A stretch of 64,000 nt of DNA from an uncultured Lachnospiraceae bacterium (GTDB taxonomy: Bacteria; Bacillota; Clostridia; Lachnospirales; Lachnospiraceae), in the NCBI GenBank assembly GCA_900317505.1, contig ONHB01000007.1, forward strand, positions 29,120 through 93,119. The letters are read 5' to 3'. Of this stretch, positions 25,993-34,193 are shown piece after piece. The position numbers were made by a program, and so were the translations under genes. Under the pieces are notes generated by a model. The model saw nothing but the letters and a program-made list of their open reading frames with translations, had not been told where the DNA came from and did no database searches. The first letter of the stretch is position 1. Each line of letters opens with the position of its first letter.

Positions 25993-26238
25993 ATGGCAGT
26001 AAAAATCAGATTAAGAAGAATGGGCGAAAAGAGAAACGCAATCTACAGAGTAATCGTTGCAGATTCACGTTCTCCCAGAGATGGTAGATTTATCGAGGAA
26101 ATCGGTACTTACAATCCCAACGTAGAGCCTTATGCTTTCAAAGTTGACGAAGAAGCAGCTAAGAAATGGTTATCAGCTGGTGCTCAGCCTACTGAAGTTG
26201 TTAGCAGACTTTTCAAAAATGCCGGTATCGAGAAATAA
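25993..26238 (+). CDS. rpsP: 30S ribosomal protein S16
   Basis: S16 (81 residues here) binds 16S rRNA early in small-subunit assembly. The N-terminus [37 protein letters not shown] is diagnostic in two parts: RLRRMG and [16 protein letters not shown] 25993 follows GGAGGT. It belongs to the conserved ffh-rpsP-khpA-rimM-trmD-rplS string. Confidence 0.99.
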   Translation: MAVKIRLRRMGEKRNAIYRVIVADSRSPRDGRFIEEIGTYNPNVEPYAFKVDEEAAKKWLSAGAQPTEVVSRLFKNAGIEK

Positions 26239-26290
26239 TTTCTGATATCAGTAGTTTGAAAACCTTGTCATAACACTTTGGAGGTGGATT

Positions 26291-26521
26291 ATGAAAGAAT
26301 TAGTAGAAGTCATTGCAAAAGCACTTGTAGATAATCCTGATGAAGTTGTTGTAACAGAAAAAGAAGAAGGCAGACATGTGACAGTAGAACTGCGTGTTGC
26401 ATCTTCTGATATGGGTAAAGTAATCGGCAAGCAGGGACGTATTGCAAAAGCAATCCGTTCTGTTGTGAAAGCAGCTTCGTTAAACGAAAACAAGAAAGTA
26501 GACGTTGAGATCGTCGAATAA
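26291..26521 (+). CDS. khpA: KH-domain RNA-binding protein KhpA
   Basis: KhpA (YlqC) is a 76-residue single-KH protein that pairs with KhpB/EloR and affects cell elongation and RNA biology. The GKVIGKQGRIAKAIR segment is the KH GXXG loop. It sits between rpsP and rimM as in most Firmicutes, with a GGAGGT SD. A short hairpin follows it. Confidence 0.95.
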   Translation: MKELVEVIAKALVDNPDEVVVTEKEEGRHVTVELRVASSDMGKVIGKQGRIAKAIRSVVKAASLNENKKVDVEIVE

Positions 26522-26539
26522 TACGGATGCTTAATCGGG

Positions 26540-26571
26540 GGCTGAGATAACTTAGGTTGTCTCAGCCTTTT
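26540..26571 (+). terminator. Weak terminator or processing hairpin between khpA and rimM
   Basis: GGCTGAGA (26540-26547) pairs with TCTCAGCC (26560-26567), followed by only TTTT. The short U-tract suggests partial termination or an RNA-processing site inside the operon. Confidence 0.6.
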
Positions 26572-26593
26572 ATGCAAATACGGAGGAAATCAA

Positions 26594-27121
26594 GTGGAAG
26601 ATTTGTTACAGGTTGGAATATTATCGTCAACACATGGGGTGAAAGGAGAGATGAAGGTCTTTCCCACAACCGATGATGTGAAACGTTTTAAAAAAAATAA
26701 AGAATATATACTCGGAACACGTAGTGGTAATGTGGATGTCAAGGTTGAAAGTGTCAAATTTTTCAAACAGTTTGTCATTTTAAAGTTTGAGGGAATTGAT
26801 ACGTTGGATGATGTTTTGCCGTATAAAGGCTGTAGTCTCTATGTGAACCGGGCGCATGCGGTAAAGCTTCAGAAGGATGAATATTTTATTGCGGATCTGA
26901 TCGGACTTGACGTAGTCGATGAATCGGGCAGGCTGATCGGAAAGCTTACCGATGTGATGCAGACAGGAGCCAATGATGTCTATGAGATCACGACCAACGA
27001 TCAAAAGACTTATCTGTTCCCTGCCATCAGGGATTGCATCAAAAATGTTGATATACCGGCACATAAGGTGACGGTTCATGTGATGCCGGGACTGATGGAC
27101 GATATTACAGCAGAGGATTAA
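26594..27121 (+). CDS. rimM: Ribosome maturation factor RimM
   Basis: RimM (175 residues) assists 30S head maturation by binding S19. It begins LLQVGILSSTHGVKGEMKVFP, as the family does (LQVGILSSTHGVKGE), with a central RimM barrel and a C-terminal PRC-barrel (YFIADLIGLDVVD through VHVMPGL). The start is GTG 26594, with GGAGG at 26582-26586. It is followed by trmD after 3 nt. Confidence 0.96.
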   Translation: MEDLLQVGILSSTHGVKGEMKVFPTTDDVKRFKKNKEYILGTRSGNVDVKVESVKFFKQFVILKFEGIDTLDDVLPYKGCSLYVNRAHAVKLQKDEYFIADLIGLDVVDESGRLIGKLTDVMQTGANDVYEITTNDQKTYLFPAIRDCIKNVDIPAHKVTVHVMPGLMDDITAED

Positions 27122-27124
27122 GCT

Positions 27125-27880
27125 ATGTTTTTTCATGTTTTGACTTTATTTCCGGATATGATCATGGACGGCCTCAACACCAGTATTCTAGGTAAAGCCA
27201 TGGAGCGTGGCTATATTCAGGCAGAGGCGGTTAATATCCGGGATTATACATTAGATAAGCATTTAAAGGTGGATGATTATACCTACGGCGGAGGTGCCGG
27301 TATGCTGATGCAGGCACAGCCTGTTTATGACTGCACAAAGGCGGTTATGGATTCTATTCACAGCAGGCAGTCCGATAGTGGAACCTGTCAGGATGGGGCA
27401 GAACCGAAGCGGACCAGAGTGATCTATGTGACCCCGCAGGGGAGCGTATTCAATCAGGAAAAGGCAGAGGAGCTTGCAAAAGAAGAGGATCTGATCTTTC
27501 TTTGCGGACATTATGAAGGCATTGATGAGCGGGTGCTTGAAGAGGTTGTCACGGATTATATTTCAATCGGAGATTATGTGCTCACAGGCGGAGAGCTGCC
27601 TGCCATGGTCATGATAGATGCGATCGCAAGACTGGTGCCCGGTGTCCTCAACAATAATGAATCAGCGCAGACAGAGTCGTTTGGCAACGGCCTCTTGGAA
27701 TATCCGCAGTATTCCAGACCGCGTATCTGGCATGATAAAGAGGTGCCACCGATTTTGTTGTCCGGAGATCACAAAAAGGTAGAAGAATGGCGGTTAGAGC
27801 AGTCGATCATCCGCACAAAAGAGCGCAGACTGGATCTGTATGAAAAGTGGAAGGAAGCAAACAATGATCGTTGTCAGTGA
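27125..27880 (+). CDS. trmD: tRNA (guanine-N1-)-methyltransferase TrmD
   Basis: TrmD methylates G37 of tRNAs to m1G and prevents frameshifting. The 251-residue SPOUT enzyme shows LTLFPDM, YGGGAGMLMQ, the CGHYEGIDERV motif and the knot segment ISIGDYVLTGGELPAM. The ABC-ATPase start lies inside its last codons (17-nt overlap). In most relatives rplS follows directly; here two transporter genes intervene. Confidence 0.98.
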   Translation: MFFHVLTLFPDMIMDGLNTSILGKAMERGYIQAEAVNIRDYTLDKHLKVDDYTYGGGAGMLMQAQPVYDCTKAVMDSIHSRQSDSGTCQDGAEPKRTRVIYVTPQGSVFNQEKAEELAKEEDLIFLCGHYEGIDERVLEEVVTDYISIGDYVLTGGELPAMVMIDAIARLVPGVLNNNESAQTESFGNGLLEYPQYSRPRIWHDKEVPPILLSGDHKKVEEWRLEQSIIRTKERRLDLYEKWKEANNDRCQ

Positions 27881-28709
27881 TTTATGCAAGGAATTTGAGC
27901 GTACGGTTGTTTTACAGCCGGATGAAGATGGGCAGAATGATACACAACAGGATAAAGGAAAGCATACTAAGGCAAAGCGTGGGAAGCTTAAACAGAAAAA
28001 AGAGAGCTTTTTAGCCGTTGACCATATATCTTTTGAGGTTTCCAAGGGAGAGATTTTGGGCATTCTGGGATCAAACGGTGCCGGAAAGACAACGCTTTTA
28101 CGCATGCTTGGAGGTCTGATGCAGCCTACGAGCGGATCTGTCGCAATTAAGGATCCCACAGGAAAGCTGATCACGGATCCGGTAGAGTATAAAAGAGCGA
28201 TCGGATACCTGTCCGGAAATACCAAGCTCTATCACCGGATGAGCACAAGAGAGATGCTTTATATGCTAGCGGATATTTATGAGATACCCAGAAATGAAGC
28301 TGAAGAAAGGATCGCGGAGATATCCCGTGTACTGGATATGTCTGCCTTTCTGGACAACCGGATTGAAAAGCTTTCTACCGGTCAGACCCAGCGTGCATCC
28401 ATTGCCAGATGTCTGATCCACAATCCGGATCTTTACATTTTTGATGAGCCGACACTTGGACTGGATATTTTAAGTGCAGATGCCATTGTCAATTTTATGA
28501 AGGCACAAAAAGACAAAGGCAAAACGGTATTATATTCGACTCATTATCTGGAAGAAGCACAGTTTTTGTGTGACCGTATATTGATGATCTATCATGGAAA
28601 GATTGTAAAGGACGGAAGTCCGGATCAGATCATGGAGGAATGCAAGGTAAGCTCCTTAAGGGATGCCTTTCACTGTGTCATGGAGGAGGTCGAAAAGCAT
28701 GAATACTAA
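27864..28709 (+). CDS. ABC transporter ATP-binding protein (NatA-like)
   Basis: A 281-residue ABC ATPase with Walker A GSNGAGKTTLL, signature LSTGQTQRASIAR, Walker B LYIFDEPTLGLD and switch His in STHYLEEA. The closest functional type is NatA of the NatAB sodium/drug exporters. A basic insert with many Lys/Gln (about residues 25-50) precedes the usual VDHISFEV strand and is unusual. ATG 27864 (SD GGAAGGA) lies inside trmD and the permease start lies inside its end, so trmD, ATPase and permease are translationally chained. The substrate is not known. Confidence 0.92.
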   Translation: MIVVSDLCKEFERTVVLQPDEDGQNDTQQDKGKHTKAKRGKLKQKKESFLAVDHISFEVSKGEILGILGSNGAGKTTLLRMLGGLMQPTSGSVAIKDPTGKLITDPVEYKRAIGYLSGNTKLYHRMSTREMLYMLADIYEIPRNEAEERIAEISRVLDMSAFLDNRIEKLSTGQTQRASIARCLIHNPDLYIFDEPTLGLDILSADAIVNFMKAQKDKGKTVLYSTHYLEEAQFLCDRILMIYHGKIVKDGSPDQIMEECKVSSLRDAFHCVMEEVEKHEY

Positions 28710-30717
28710 AAGAATGTTTACTTTGTTTAAGCGTGAGCTGACAGATATTCTGCGCGATAAAAAGACCTTGTTTATGATGCTCGTGGTGCCGATCATCATT
28801 TATCCGTTACTGATCATCGGAATGGCCTTTTTAATGAGCTCTGTGATGAACAGTCAGGCCGAAAAGACATATCTTGTCGCCTTTGATGGAGAGGATGAGC
28901 TGTCAGCCAAAATCGCGGATATTATCGAAAATAATCCGGATAAGCTCAGTTATAAGCTTGAAATTGTACAAAAATCAGATTGTAAAAAGGCTCTGGAAGC
29001 CGGAGATATAGATATATATGTAAGCAAAGCATCCGACGGCAGGATTGCATTATGTTATCTGTCCGCAAAGGACCGGTCCAATACAGCGCTTGATGCATTA
29101 ACCGATGCCTTTGAAATATACAGGGAAGAGCTTCAGAAGGAACGGATCGATGAGACCGGACTGGATGCGGACTATCTGTTAAATCCGATCCATTATGAAG
29201 GGGAGGATCTTTCATCCACGGAAGAATCTGTAGGTAATATGATCGGTTCCATTATCCCGTTTTTCATTGTGACCATGATTTTACTGGGAGCTTTATATCC
29301 GTCCATCGATGTGACGGCAGGAGAAAAGGAGAGAGGAACGCTTGAGACGTTACTGACACTTCCAATCACCAATTTTGAAATGATCATGAGTAAGTTTCTG
29401 GCTGTTTCCTGTATTGCATGCGTATCGGCCATCCTCAATGTATTTTCGATGGGCGGAGCCATGGCATTTCTGGTATCAAGCTCCATGTCCCTGGCTGAAA
29501 ACATCAATCTGGAAATTCATTATGAAACCTTTATACCGGGGATTTTATTTACACTGGTTGTTATGGTGTTTTTTGCCCTGTTGGTAACGGCTGTCTGTAT
29601 GTGCACCTGTGTGTTTGCCAAAAACTTCAAAGAGGCCAACAACTATGTGACACCGGTGATGCTGATCTTTATGTTTGGCAGTTATGCAGCCATGATACCG
29701 GATCTGGAGCTTACGGCGCAGACGGCGGCCATTCCGATCGTCAATGTGGCTCTTTTAGTGGAGGGACTATTTCAGTTCCATTACAATTACGGATTATTTG
29801 CGATCGTTTTATTTTCCAATGTAGCATACAGCCTTTTAGCCATTCTGGTATTAGGAAAGATTTACAATAGTGAGGCGGTTCTGTTTTCCGAAGGATTAAG
29901 CAGTGTCAGGATTTTTACCAGACGAAGTGAGATGAAGGAAAAACAGATGCCCGGATATGGTGACCTGATCCTGTTACTGTGTCTGGTTTTACTGCTGATT
30001 TTCTATGTCGGCTCCTTTGCACAGATCAAATGGGGCTTTGGCGGAGTGGTGATACAGCAGCTTATCATTTTATTGTGCCCGGTTTTGTATGCATGGTATA
30101 TGAAGGCAGATGCAAAAAAGCTGTTTTCGATAAAGAAGCCCAAGGTAAGTCAGGTTGCAGGAGGTATTTTATTCGGAATTGCAGCATTTTTATGTGCCAT
30201 GATTATTGGTGCCCTGCTGGTTCCGTTTTTCCCGGAAAGCGCAGACGGACTGACGCAGTTAGATGATATGCTGACAAGCCAGCCTGCCGTGGTATTGATC
30301 CTGGTTGTTGCATTGATGCCGGCAATCGGAGAGGAATTGTTATTCCGAGGCTTTGTCATGGGCACGCTTAAAAATAAATGCACCGGTGTGATCGCGGTTT
30401 TGGTTACAACACTGTTGTTTGCAGCCTATCATATGAGCCTGATCAAGATGTTTACGATCGGAATTATCGGTTTCGGACTGACCTATGCAGCTTATAAGAG
30501 CGGAAGTATTGTTACTTCCATGTGTATGCATTTTTTGAACAATCTGTTGTCGGTTCTGATCACAAAATATCCGGAGCAGATGCAGAGTGTGCTGCCGGTT
30601 TTATTTAAAGAAAGCTTATCCGCATCGGATCTGCTTCTTATGATCGCAGTGATTCTAATATGTGCAGCTCTGGGATTGCTATTACTTGGATGCAGAAAAA
30701 AGAAACAGACGGCATGA
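28699..30717 (+). CDS. ABC-2 permease fused to a CPBP-family intramembrane protease
   Basis: A 672-residue membrane protein. The first about 430 residues are an ABC-2/NatB-type permease with a large extracytoplasmic domain between helices 1 and 2, and the EKERGTLETLLTLPI segment that contacts the ATPase. The C-terminal part is a CPBP (Abi/CAAX-protease) domain with all three motifs: E545-E546-x3-R550, F574-x3-H578 and H611-x3-N615. CPBP members include the Rce1-type prenyl proteases and bacteriocin-immunity proteins. ATG 28699 follows GGAGG and overlaps the ATPase by 11 nt. The pair probably exports an antimicrobial, peptide or ion while the protease domain cleaves a membrane substrate; that role is inferred. 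Confidence 0.9.
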   Translation: MNTKRMFTLFKRELTDILRDKKTLFMMLVVPIIIYPLLIIGMAFLMSSVMNSQAEKTYLVAFDGEDELSAKIADIIENNPDKLSYKLEIVQKSDCKKALEAGDIDIYVSKASDGRIALCYLSAKDRSNTALDALTDAFEIYREELQKERIDETGLDADYLLNPIHYEGEDLSSTEESVGNMIGSIIPFFIVTMILLGALYPSIDVTAGEKERGTLETLLTLPITNFEMIMSKFLAVSCIACVSAILNVFSMGGAMAFLVSSSMSLAENINLEIHYETFIPGILFTLVVMVFFALLVTAVCMCTCVFAKNFKEANNYVTPVMLIFMFGSYAAMIPDLELTAQTAAIPIVNVALLVEGLFQFHYNYGLFAIVLFSNVAYSLLAILVLGKIYNSEAVLFSEGLSSVRIFTRRSEMKEKQMPGYGDLILLLCLVLLLIFYVGSFAQIKWGFGGVVIQQLIILLCPVLYAWYMKADAKKLFSIKKPKVSQVAGGILFGIAAFLCAMIIGALLVPFFPESADGLTQLDDMLTSQPAVVLILVVALMPAIGEELLFRGFVMGTLKNKCTGVIAVLVTTLLFAAYHMSLIKMFTIGIIGFGLTYAAYKSGSIVTSMCMHFLNNLLSVLITKYPEQMQSVLPVLFKESLSASDLLLMIAVILICAALGLLLLGCRKKKQTA

Positions 30718-30800
30718 TCGATAAAAGCTGTAAAGAGCTGATCAAAAGTTGCGAAGGTATAACAAAGACCTGCGGACAGCGATAAATATAAAAATAGTAC

Positions 30801-30829
30801 TTGCATTACAATTTGCATTATGGTAAACT
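30801..30829 (+). promoter_or_regulatory. rplS promoter
   Basis: TTGCAT (30801-30806), 17 bp, TAAACT (30824-30829). It gives rplS a source of transcript independent of the transporter genes that separate it from trmD. Confidence 0.65.
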
Positions 30830-30906
30830 ATTCACGTTGTGAAAAAGAGATGGTCCTCTGTTACAGATCGTATTAAGAACATCCAATACGGAAGGAGATA
30901 TACACA

Positions 30907-31254
30907 ATGAGCGATATCATTAAAGAGATCGAAGCAGCACAGTTAAAAGCAGAAGTTCCTCAGTTTTCTGTCGGCGATACTGTTAAAGTATACGGCAAGA
31001 TCAAAGAAGGAAACCGCGAAAGAATCCAGATTTTCGAAGGTACTGTTATTAAAAGACAGAACGGTGGAAATCGTGAGACCTTCACAGTTAGAAAATCATC
31101 TAACGGCGTAGGCGTTGAAAAGACATGGCCTTTACATTCCCCCAACGTAGAAAAAGTTGAAGTCGTAAGACAGGGTAAAGTAAGACGTGCAAAACTTTAC
31201 TACTTAAGAGACAGAGTAGGTAAGAAAGCAAAAGTGAAAGAATTAGTGAAATAG
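30907..31254 (+). CDS. rplS: 50S ribosomal protein L19
   Basis: L19 (115 residues) lies at the 30S-50S interface. The diagnostic segments are [36 protein letters not shown] and the C-terminal [16 protein letters not shown]. It follows GGAAGGAGAT and has its own promoter and terminator. Its usual partner trmD is 3 kb upstream because of the inserted ABC pair. Confidence 0.98.
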   Translation: MSDIIKEIEAAQLKAEVPQFSVGDTVKVYGKIKEGNRERIQIFEGTVIKRQNGGNRETFTVRKSSNGVGVEKTWPLHSPNVEKVEVVRQGKVRRAKLYYLRDRVGKKAKVKELVK

Positions 31255-31265
31255 TTCAGAAATGC

Positions 31266-31304
31266 GGGGACAAATACGAAAGTACTTGTCCCCTTGCTTT
31301 TTTA
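31266..31304 (+). terminator. Terminator after rplS
   Basis: GGGGACAA (31266-31273) pairs with TTGTCCCC (31286-31293), with an inner TAC/GTA extension, then a T6 tract at 31298-31303. Confidence 0.85.
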
Positions 31305-31376
31305 TGAAGTATAATAATTTCAGTGCGAAAAGTTATTGATTAGACTTTATATAGATAAAAGATAGGTTTGTGTATT

Positions 31377-31961
31377 ATGGCTAGAAGAAAAGGATTGAGT
31401 TTCCGCCAAAAAAAGAAAAAGATCAGTGCCGGTATTATCAAAGAAATCTGGAACTATGTTTTTTTGATCGCTGCTTCGGTTTTGGTGGCATTTGTGCTCG
31501 TTTTTTCAATCGGGATGAAGACCAGTATGCTTGGAGTTTCCATGGAGCCTGCGCTTTATAATGGACAGGAGGTTTTGGTTGACCGTTTTATTTACAGGCT
31601 TTTATCTCCCAGTGTGGGAGACACCATTGTATTCTGGCCCAACGGCAACCAGAATACGCATTATTATATCAAGAGGATTGCAGCCAAGCCCGGAGATACG
31701 GTTTCTGTTGTTGGCGGCGTTTTGTATGTAAATGGTGAGCCATATGACGGCGTTGAGCTTGACAAGATCGCCGATGCCGGTATTCTGGAAAATGAACTGA
31801 CGTTAGAGGATGATGAGTATTTTGTCATCGGAGACAATATCAACAACAGTGAGGACAGCCGTTCCGGTAATATAGGTCCGGTCAATAAAAGTGCAATAGT
31901 AGGCAAGGTCTGGTTCCATATGGCATCGGATCATCTGGGAATGGGTCTGATGGAAAAATAA
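31377..31961 (+). CDS. lepB: Signal peptidase I (first copy)
   Basis: Type I signal peptidase removes signal peptides of exported proteins. The 194-residue protein has a very basic N-terminus, one membrane helix (about 27-46), the catalytic Ser in GVSMEPAL (S55), the catalytic Lys in YYIKR (K99) and box E GDNINNSEDSR. ATG 31377 has only a weak GATAGG upstream; a TTG three codons before is possible. A second signal peptidase follows after rbgA, and the two differ in boxes and tail. The stop is 14 nt before rbgA. Confidence 0.95.
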   Translation: MARRKGLSFRQKKKKISAGIIKEIWNYVFLIAASVLVAFVLVFSIGMKTSMLGVSMEPALYNGQEVLVDRFIYRLLSPSVGDTIVFWPNGNQNTHYYIKRIAAKPGDTVSVVGGVLYVNGEPYDGVELDKIADAGILENELTLEDDEYFVIGDNINNSEDSRSGNIGPVNKSAIVGKVWFHMASDHLGMGLMEK

Positions 31962-31975
31962 AGTGAGGAAATAGT

Positions 31976-32818
31976 ATGAATTATCAATGGTATCCCGGTC
32001 ATATGACAAAGGCCAAGAGAATGATGGAGGAAAATATCAAGCTGATCGATCTTGTGATCGAGCTTGTGGATGCCCGTATTCCTTTATCCAGCAAGAATCC
32101 GGATATTGATGCATTAAGCAAAAATAAAGCACGTGTTATTTTGTTAAATAAAGCCGATCTGGCGGATCCTAAGTGTACCGAAGCGTGGAAGACTTATTTT
32201 GAAGGGCAGAATTACCATGTTTTAGCATTAAATTCACGAAACGGTGATGGCATGAAGGCAATCAACAATATTGTTCTGGAAGCCTGCAGGGAAAAGATCG
32301 AAAGAGACAGAAAGCGTGGCATTATCAACCGTCCTGTTCGTGCCATGGTTGTTGGGATCCCCAATGTAGGCAAATCAACATTTATCAATTCTTTTGCAAA
32401 AAAAGCCTGTACCAAGACAGGCAACAAGCCGGGGGTTACCAAGGGCAAACAGTGGATCAGACTGAGCAAGACTTTGGAATTACTGGATACTCCCGGAATT
32501 TTATGGCCCAAATTTGAAGATCAGGAAGTCGGAAAGAAGTTAGCTTTTATCGGCTCCATCAACGATGAAATTCTCAATGTACAGGACCTTTCTTTAGAGT
32601 TGATCTCATTTTTCAATGACCATTATCCGGATGCCTTAAAGAAACGATATGAGATTGACGATCTGTCTGACCGGATCAGGGTACTTGACCGGATTGCCGA
32701 ATACCGCAAATGCTACAAAAAAGGCGATGAGCTGGATCTTGATAAGGCAGCCTCCTTTTTACTGGATGATTTCAGGAGTGGCAGGATTATGAGAATTAGT
32801 TTGGAAAGGCCGGAATAG
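31976..32818 (+). CDS. rbgA: Ribosome biogenesis GTPase RbgA (YlqF)
   Basis: RbgA is the circularly permuted GTPase that finishes 50S subunit assembly. The 280-residue product begins NYQWYPGHMTKAKRMM, has the permuted order NKADL (G4) before GIPNVGKSTFIN (G1) and DTPGILWP (G3), and ends with an ANTAR-like RNA-binding domain. In B. subtilis ylqF lies between rplS and rnhB; here it is flanked on both sides by signal peptidase genes. The lepB TTG follows its stop by 1 nt. Confidence 0.97.
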   Translation: MNYQWYPGHMTKAKRMMEENIKLIDLVIELVDARIPLSSKNPDIDALSKNKARVILLNKADLADPKCTEAWKTYFEGQNYHVLALNSRNGDGMKAINNIVLEACREKIERDRKRGIINRPVRAMVVGIPNVGKSTFINSFAKKACTKTGNKPGVTKGKQWIRLSKTLELLDTPGILWPKFEDQEVGKKLAFIGSINDEILNVQDLSLELISFFNDHYPDALKKRYEIDDLSDRIRVLDRIAEYRKCYKKGDELDLDKAASFLLDDFRSGRIMRISLERPE

Positions 32819-32819
32819 T

Positions 32820-33353
32820 TTGAAACATTTTTTAAAAAGCATTTTAAATTTCAGTATTTACATTCTGGTGGTTTTAGTCCTGACCCTGCTTGTGGTGCGT
32901 TATGTCGGGCAGAGGACGGTTGTGATGGGACATTCCATGGAGCCGACCTTATCCGATCAGGACAATCTGCTTGTTGACAAGCTTTCCTACCGCCTGCATG
33001 ATCCCAAGCGGTTTGATGTGGTGGTTTTTCCGTATCAGTACGCAGACAAGACGTATTTTATCAAGCGGATCATCGGTCTGCCCGGTGAAACGGTCCGGAT
33101 AGATGATACGGGCAGTATTTATATCAATGATGAGCTTCTGATGGAAGCTTATGGTAAGGAAGTCATAGAGGATCCGGGCCTTGCAAGGGATGGAATCACC
33201 CTGGGCGCGGATGAATATTTTGTACTGGGAGACAATCGCAATGACAGCTCAGACAGCCGTTTTGTCAGCGTTGGCAATATAAAGGGCAGCCAGATCATCG
33301 GTAAGGCTTTCTTACGGATTTATCCGTTTTCTGCCTTTGGAAGGATCAGGTAA
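32820..33353 (+). CDS. lepB: Signal peptidase I (second copy)
   Basis: The 177-residue protein has one N-terminal helix (about 9-29), catalytic Ser in GHSMEPTL (S39), catalytic Lys in YFIKR (K82) and box E GDNRNDSSDSR, the more canonical of the two copies. The start is TTG 32820, read from AAAGGCCGGA inside the end of rbgA, so it is translationally linked to it. The division of labour between the two peptidases cannot be read from sequence. Confidence 0.95.
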   Translation: MKHFLKSILNFSIYILVVLVLTLLVVRYVGQRTVVMGHSMEPTLSDQDNLLVDKLSYRLHDPKRFDVVVFPYQYADKTYFIKRIIGLPGETVRIDDTGSIYINDELLMEAYGKEVIEDPGLARDGITLGADEYFVLGDNRNDSSDSRFVSVGNIKGSQIIGKAFLRIYPFSAFGRIR

Positions 33354-33410
33354 GAGGTCATTGGGCATCTTGTAAATCCGGCTATACAAAAGAAAGTACA
33401 GGAAATATAT

Positions 33411-34178
33411 ATGAGTGAATCAATAGCAGCAATTAAAGATAAATTAAAGCATTGTACGGATGATGAATTGCTTTCATTTGTGGAAACCTATGGAAGTGAT
33501 ACAAGAAGCGGCGTTGCTGCTCTTTGTACACAGGCCTGCCGGAAAATGGCTGATCTGGAAAAGGAGTATGCACGGTTAGAGGAGATCAGCCGCTTTGAAA
33601 AAGAATATGCCGGATGTGGCTATATCTGTGGAATTGACGAAGTCGGCCGGGGACCGTTGGCAGGGCCGGTTGTGGCAGGAGCGGTTATTTTACCAAAGGA
33701 CTGTAAGATTAAATATATCAACGATTCCAAAAAACTATCAGCCAAAATGCGTGAAGAATTGTATGATGAGATCATGGACAAGGCGGTGGCTGTTGGAATC
33801 GGATATGCATCCGAAAAACGGATTGATGAGATCAATATTCTCAATGCGACCTATGAAGCTATGAGGGAAGCACTTGATAAATTGAGTGTAACACCCGATA
33901 TATTATTAAATGATGCTGTTACCATACCAAAGGTTTCGATAAGGCAGGTTCCGATCATAAAGGGAGATGCCAAGAGCATATCCATAGGTGCAGCCAGTAT
34001 TGTAGCCAAGGTTACAAGGGACCGGCTGATGGAAGAGCTGGCCTTACAGTATCCGCAGTATGATTTTGCATCCAATAAGGGCTATGGAAGTGCTAAGCAT
34101 ATTGAAGCACTAAAAACATATGGTCCATGCAAAATCCACAGAAAGACATTTATCAAGCATTTTTGTGATACAGAATAA
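33411..34178 (+). CDS. rnhB: Ribonuclease HII
   Basis: RNase HII removes ribonucleotides embedded in DNA and RNA of RNA-DNA hybrids. The 255-residue protein has an N-terminal helical extension and the core motifs GIDEVGRGPLAGPVVAGAV (D and E), NDSKKLS, ILNDAV (D) and the final basic tail HRKTFIKHF. Its neighbours upstream (rplS-rbgA) and downstream (ylqG-ylqH) match the B. subtilis order. Confidence 0.97.
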   Translation: MSESIAAIKDKLKHCTDDELLSFVETYGSDTRSGVAALCTQACRKMADLEKEYARLEEISRFEKEYAGCGYICGIDEVGRGPLAGPVVAGAVILPKDCKIKYINDSKKLSAKMREELYDEIMDKAVAVGIGYASEKRIDEINILNATYEAMREALDKLSVTPDILLNDAVTIPKVSIRQVPIIKGDAKSISIGAASIVAKVTRDRLMEELALQYPQYDFASNKGYGSAKHIEALKTYGPCKIHRKTFIKHFCDTE

Positions 34179-34193
34179 GTTAGGGAATGGTTT

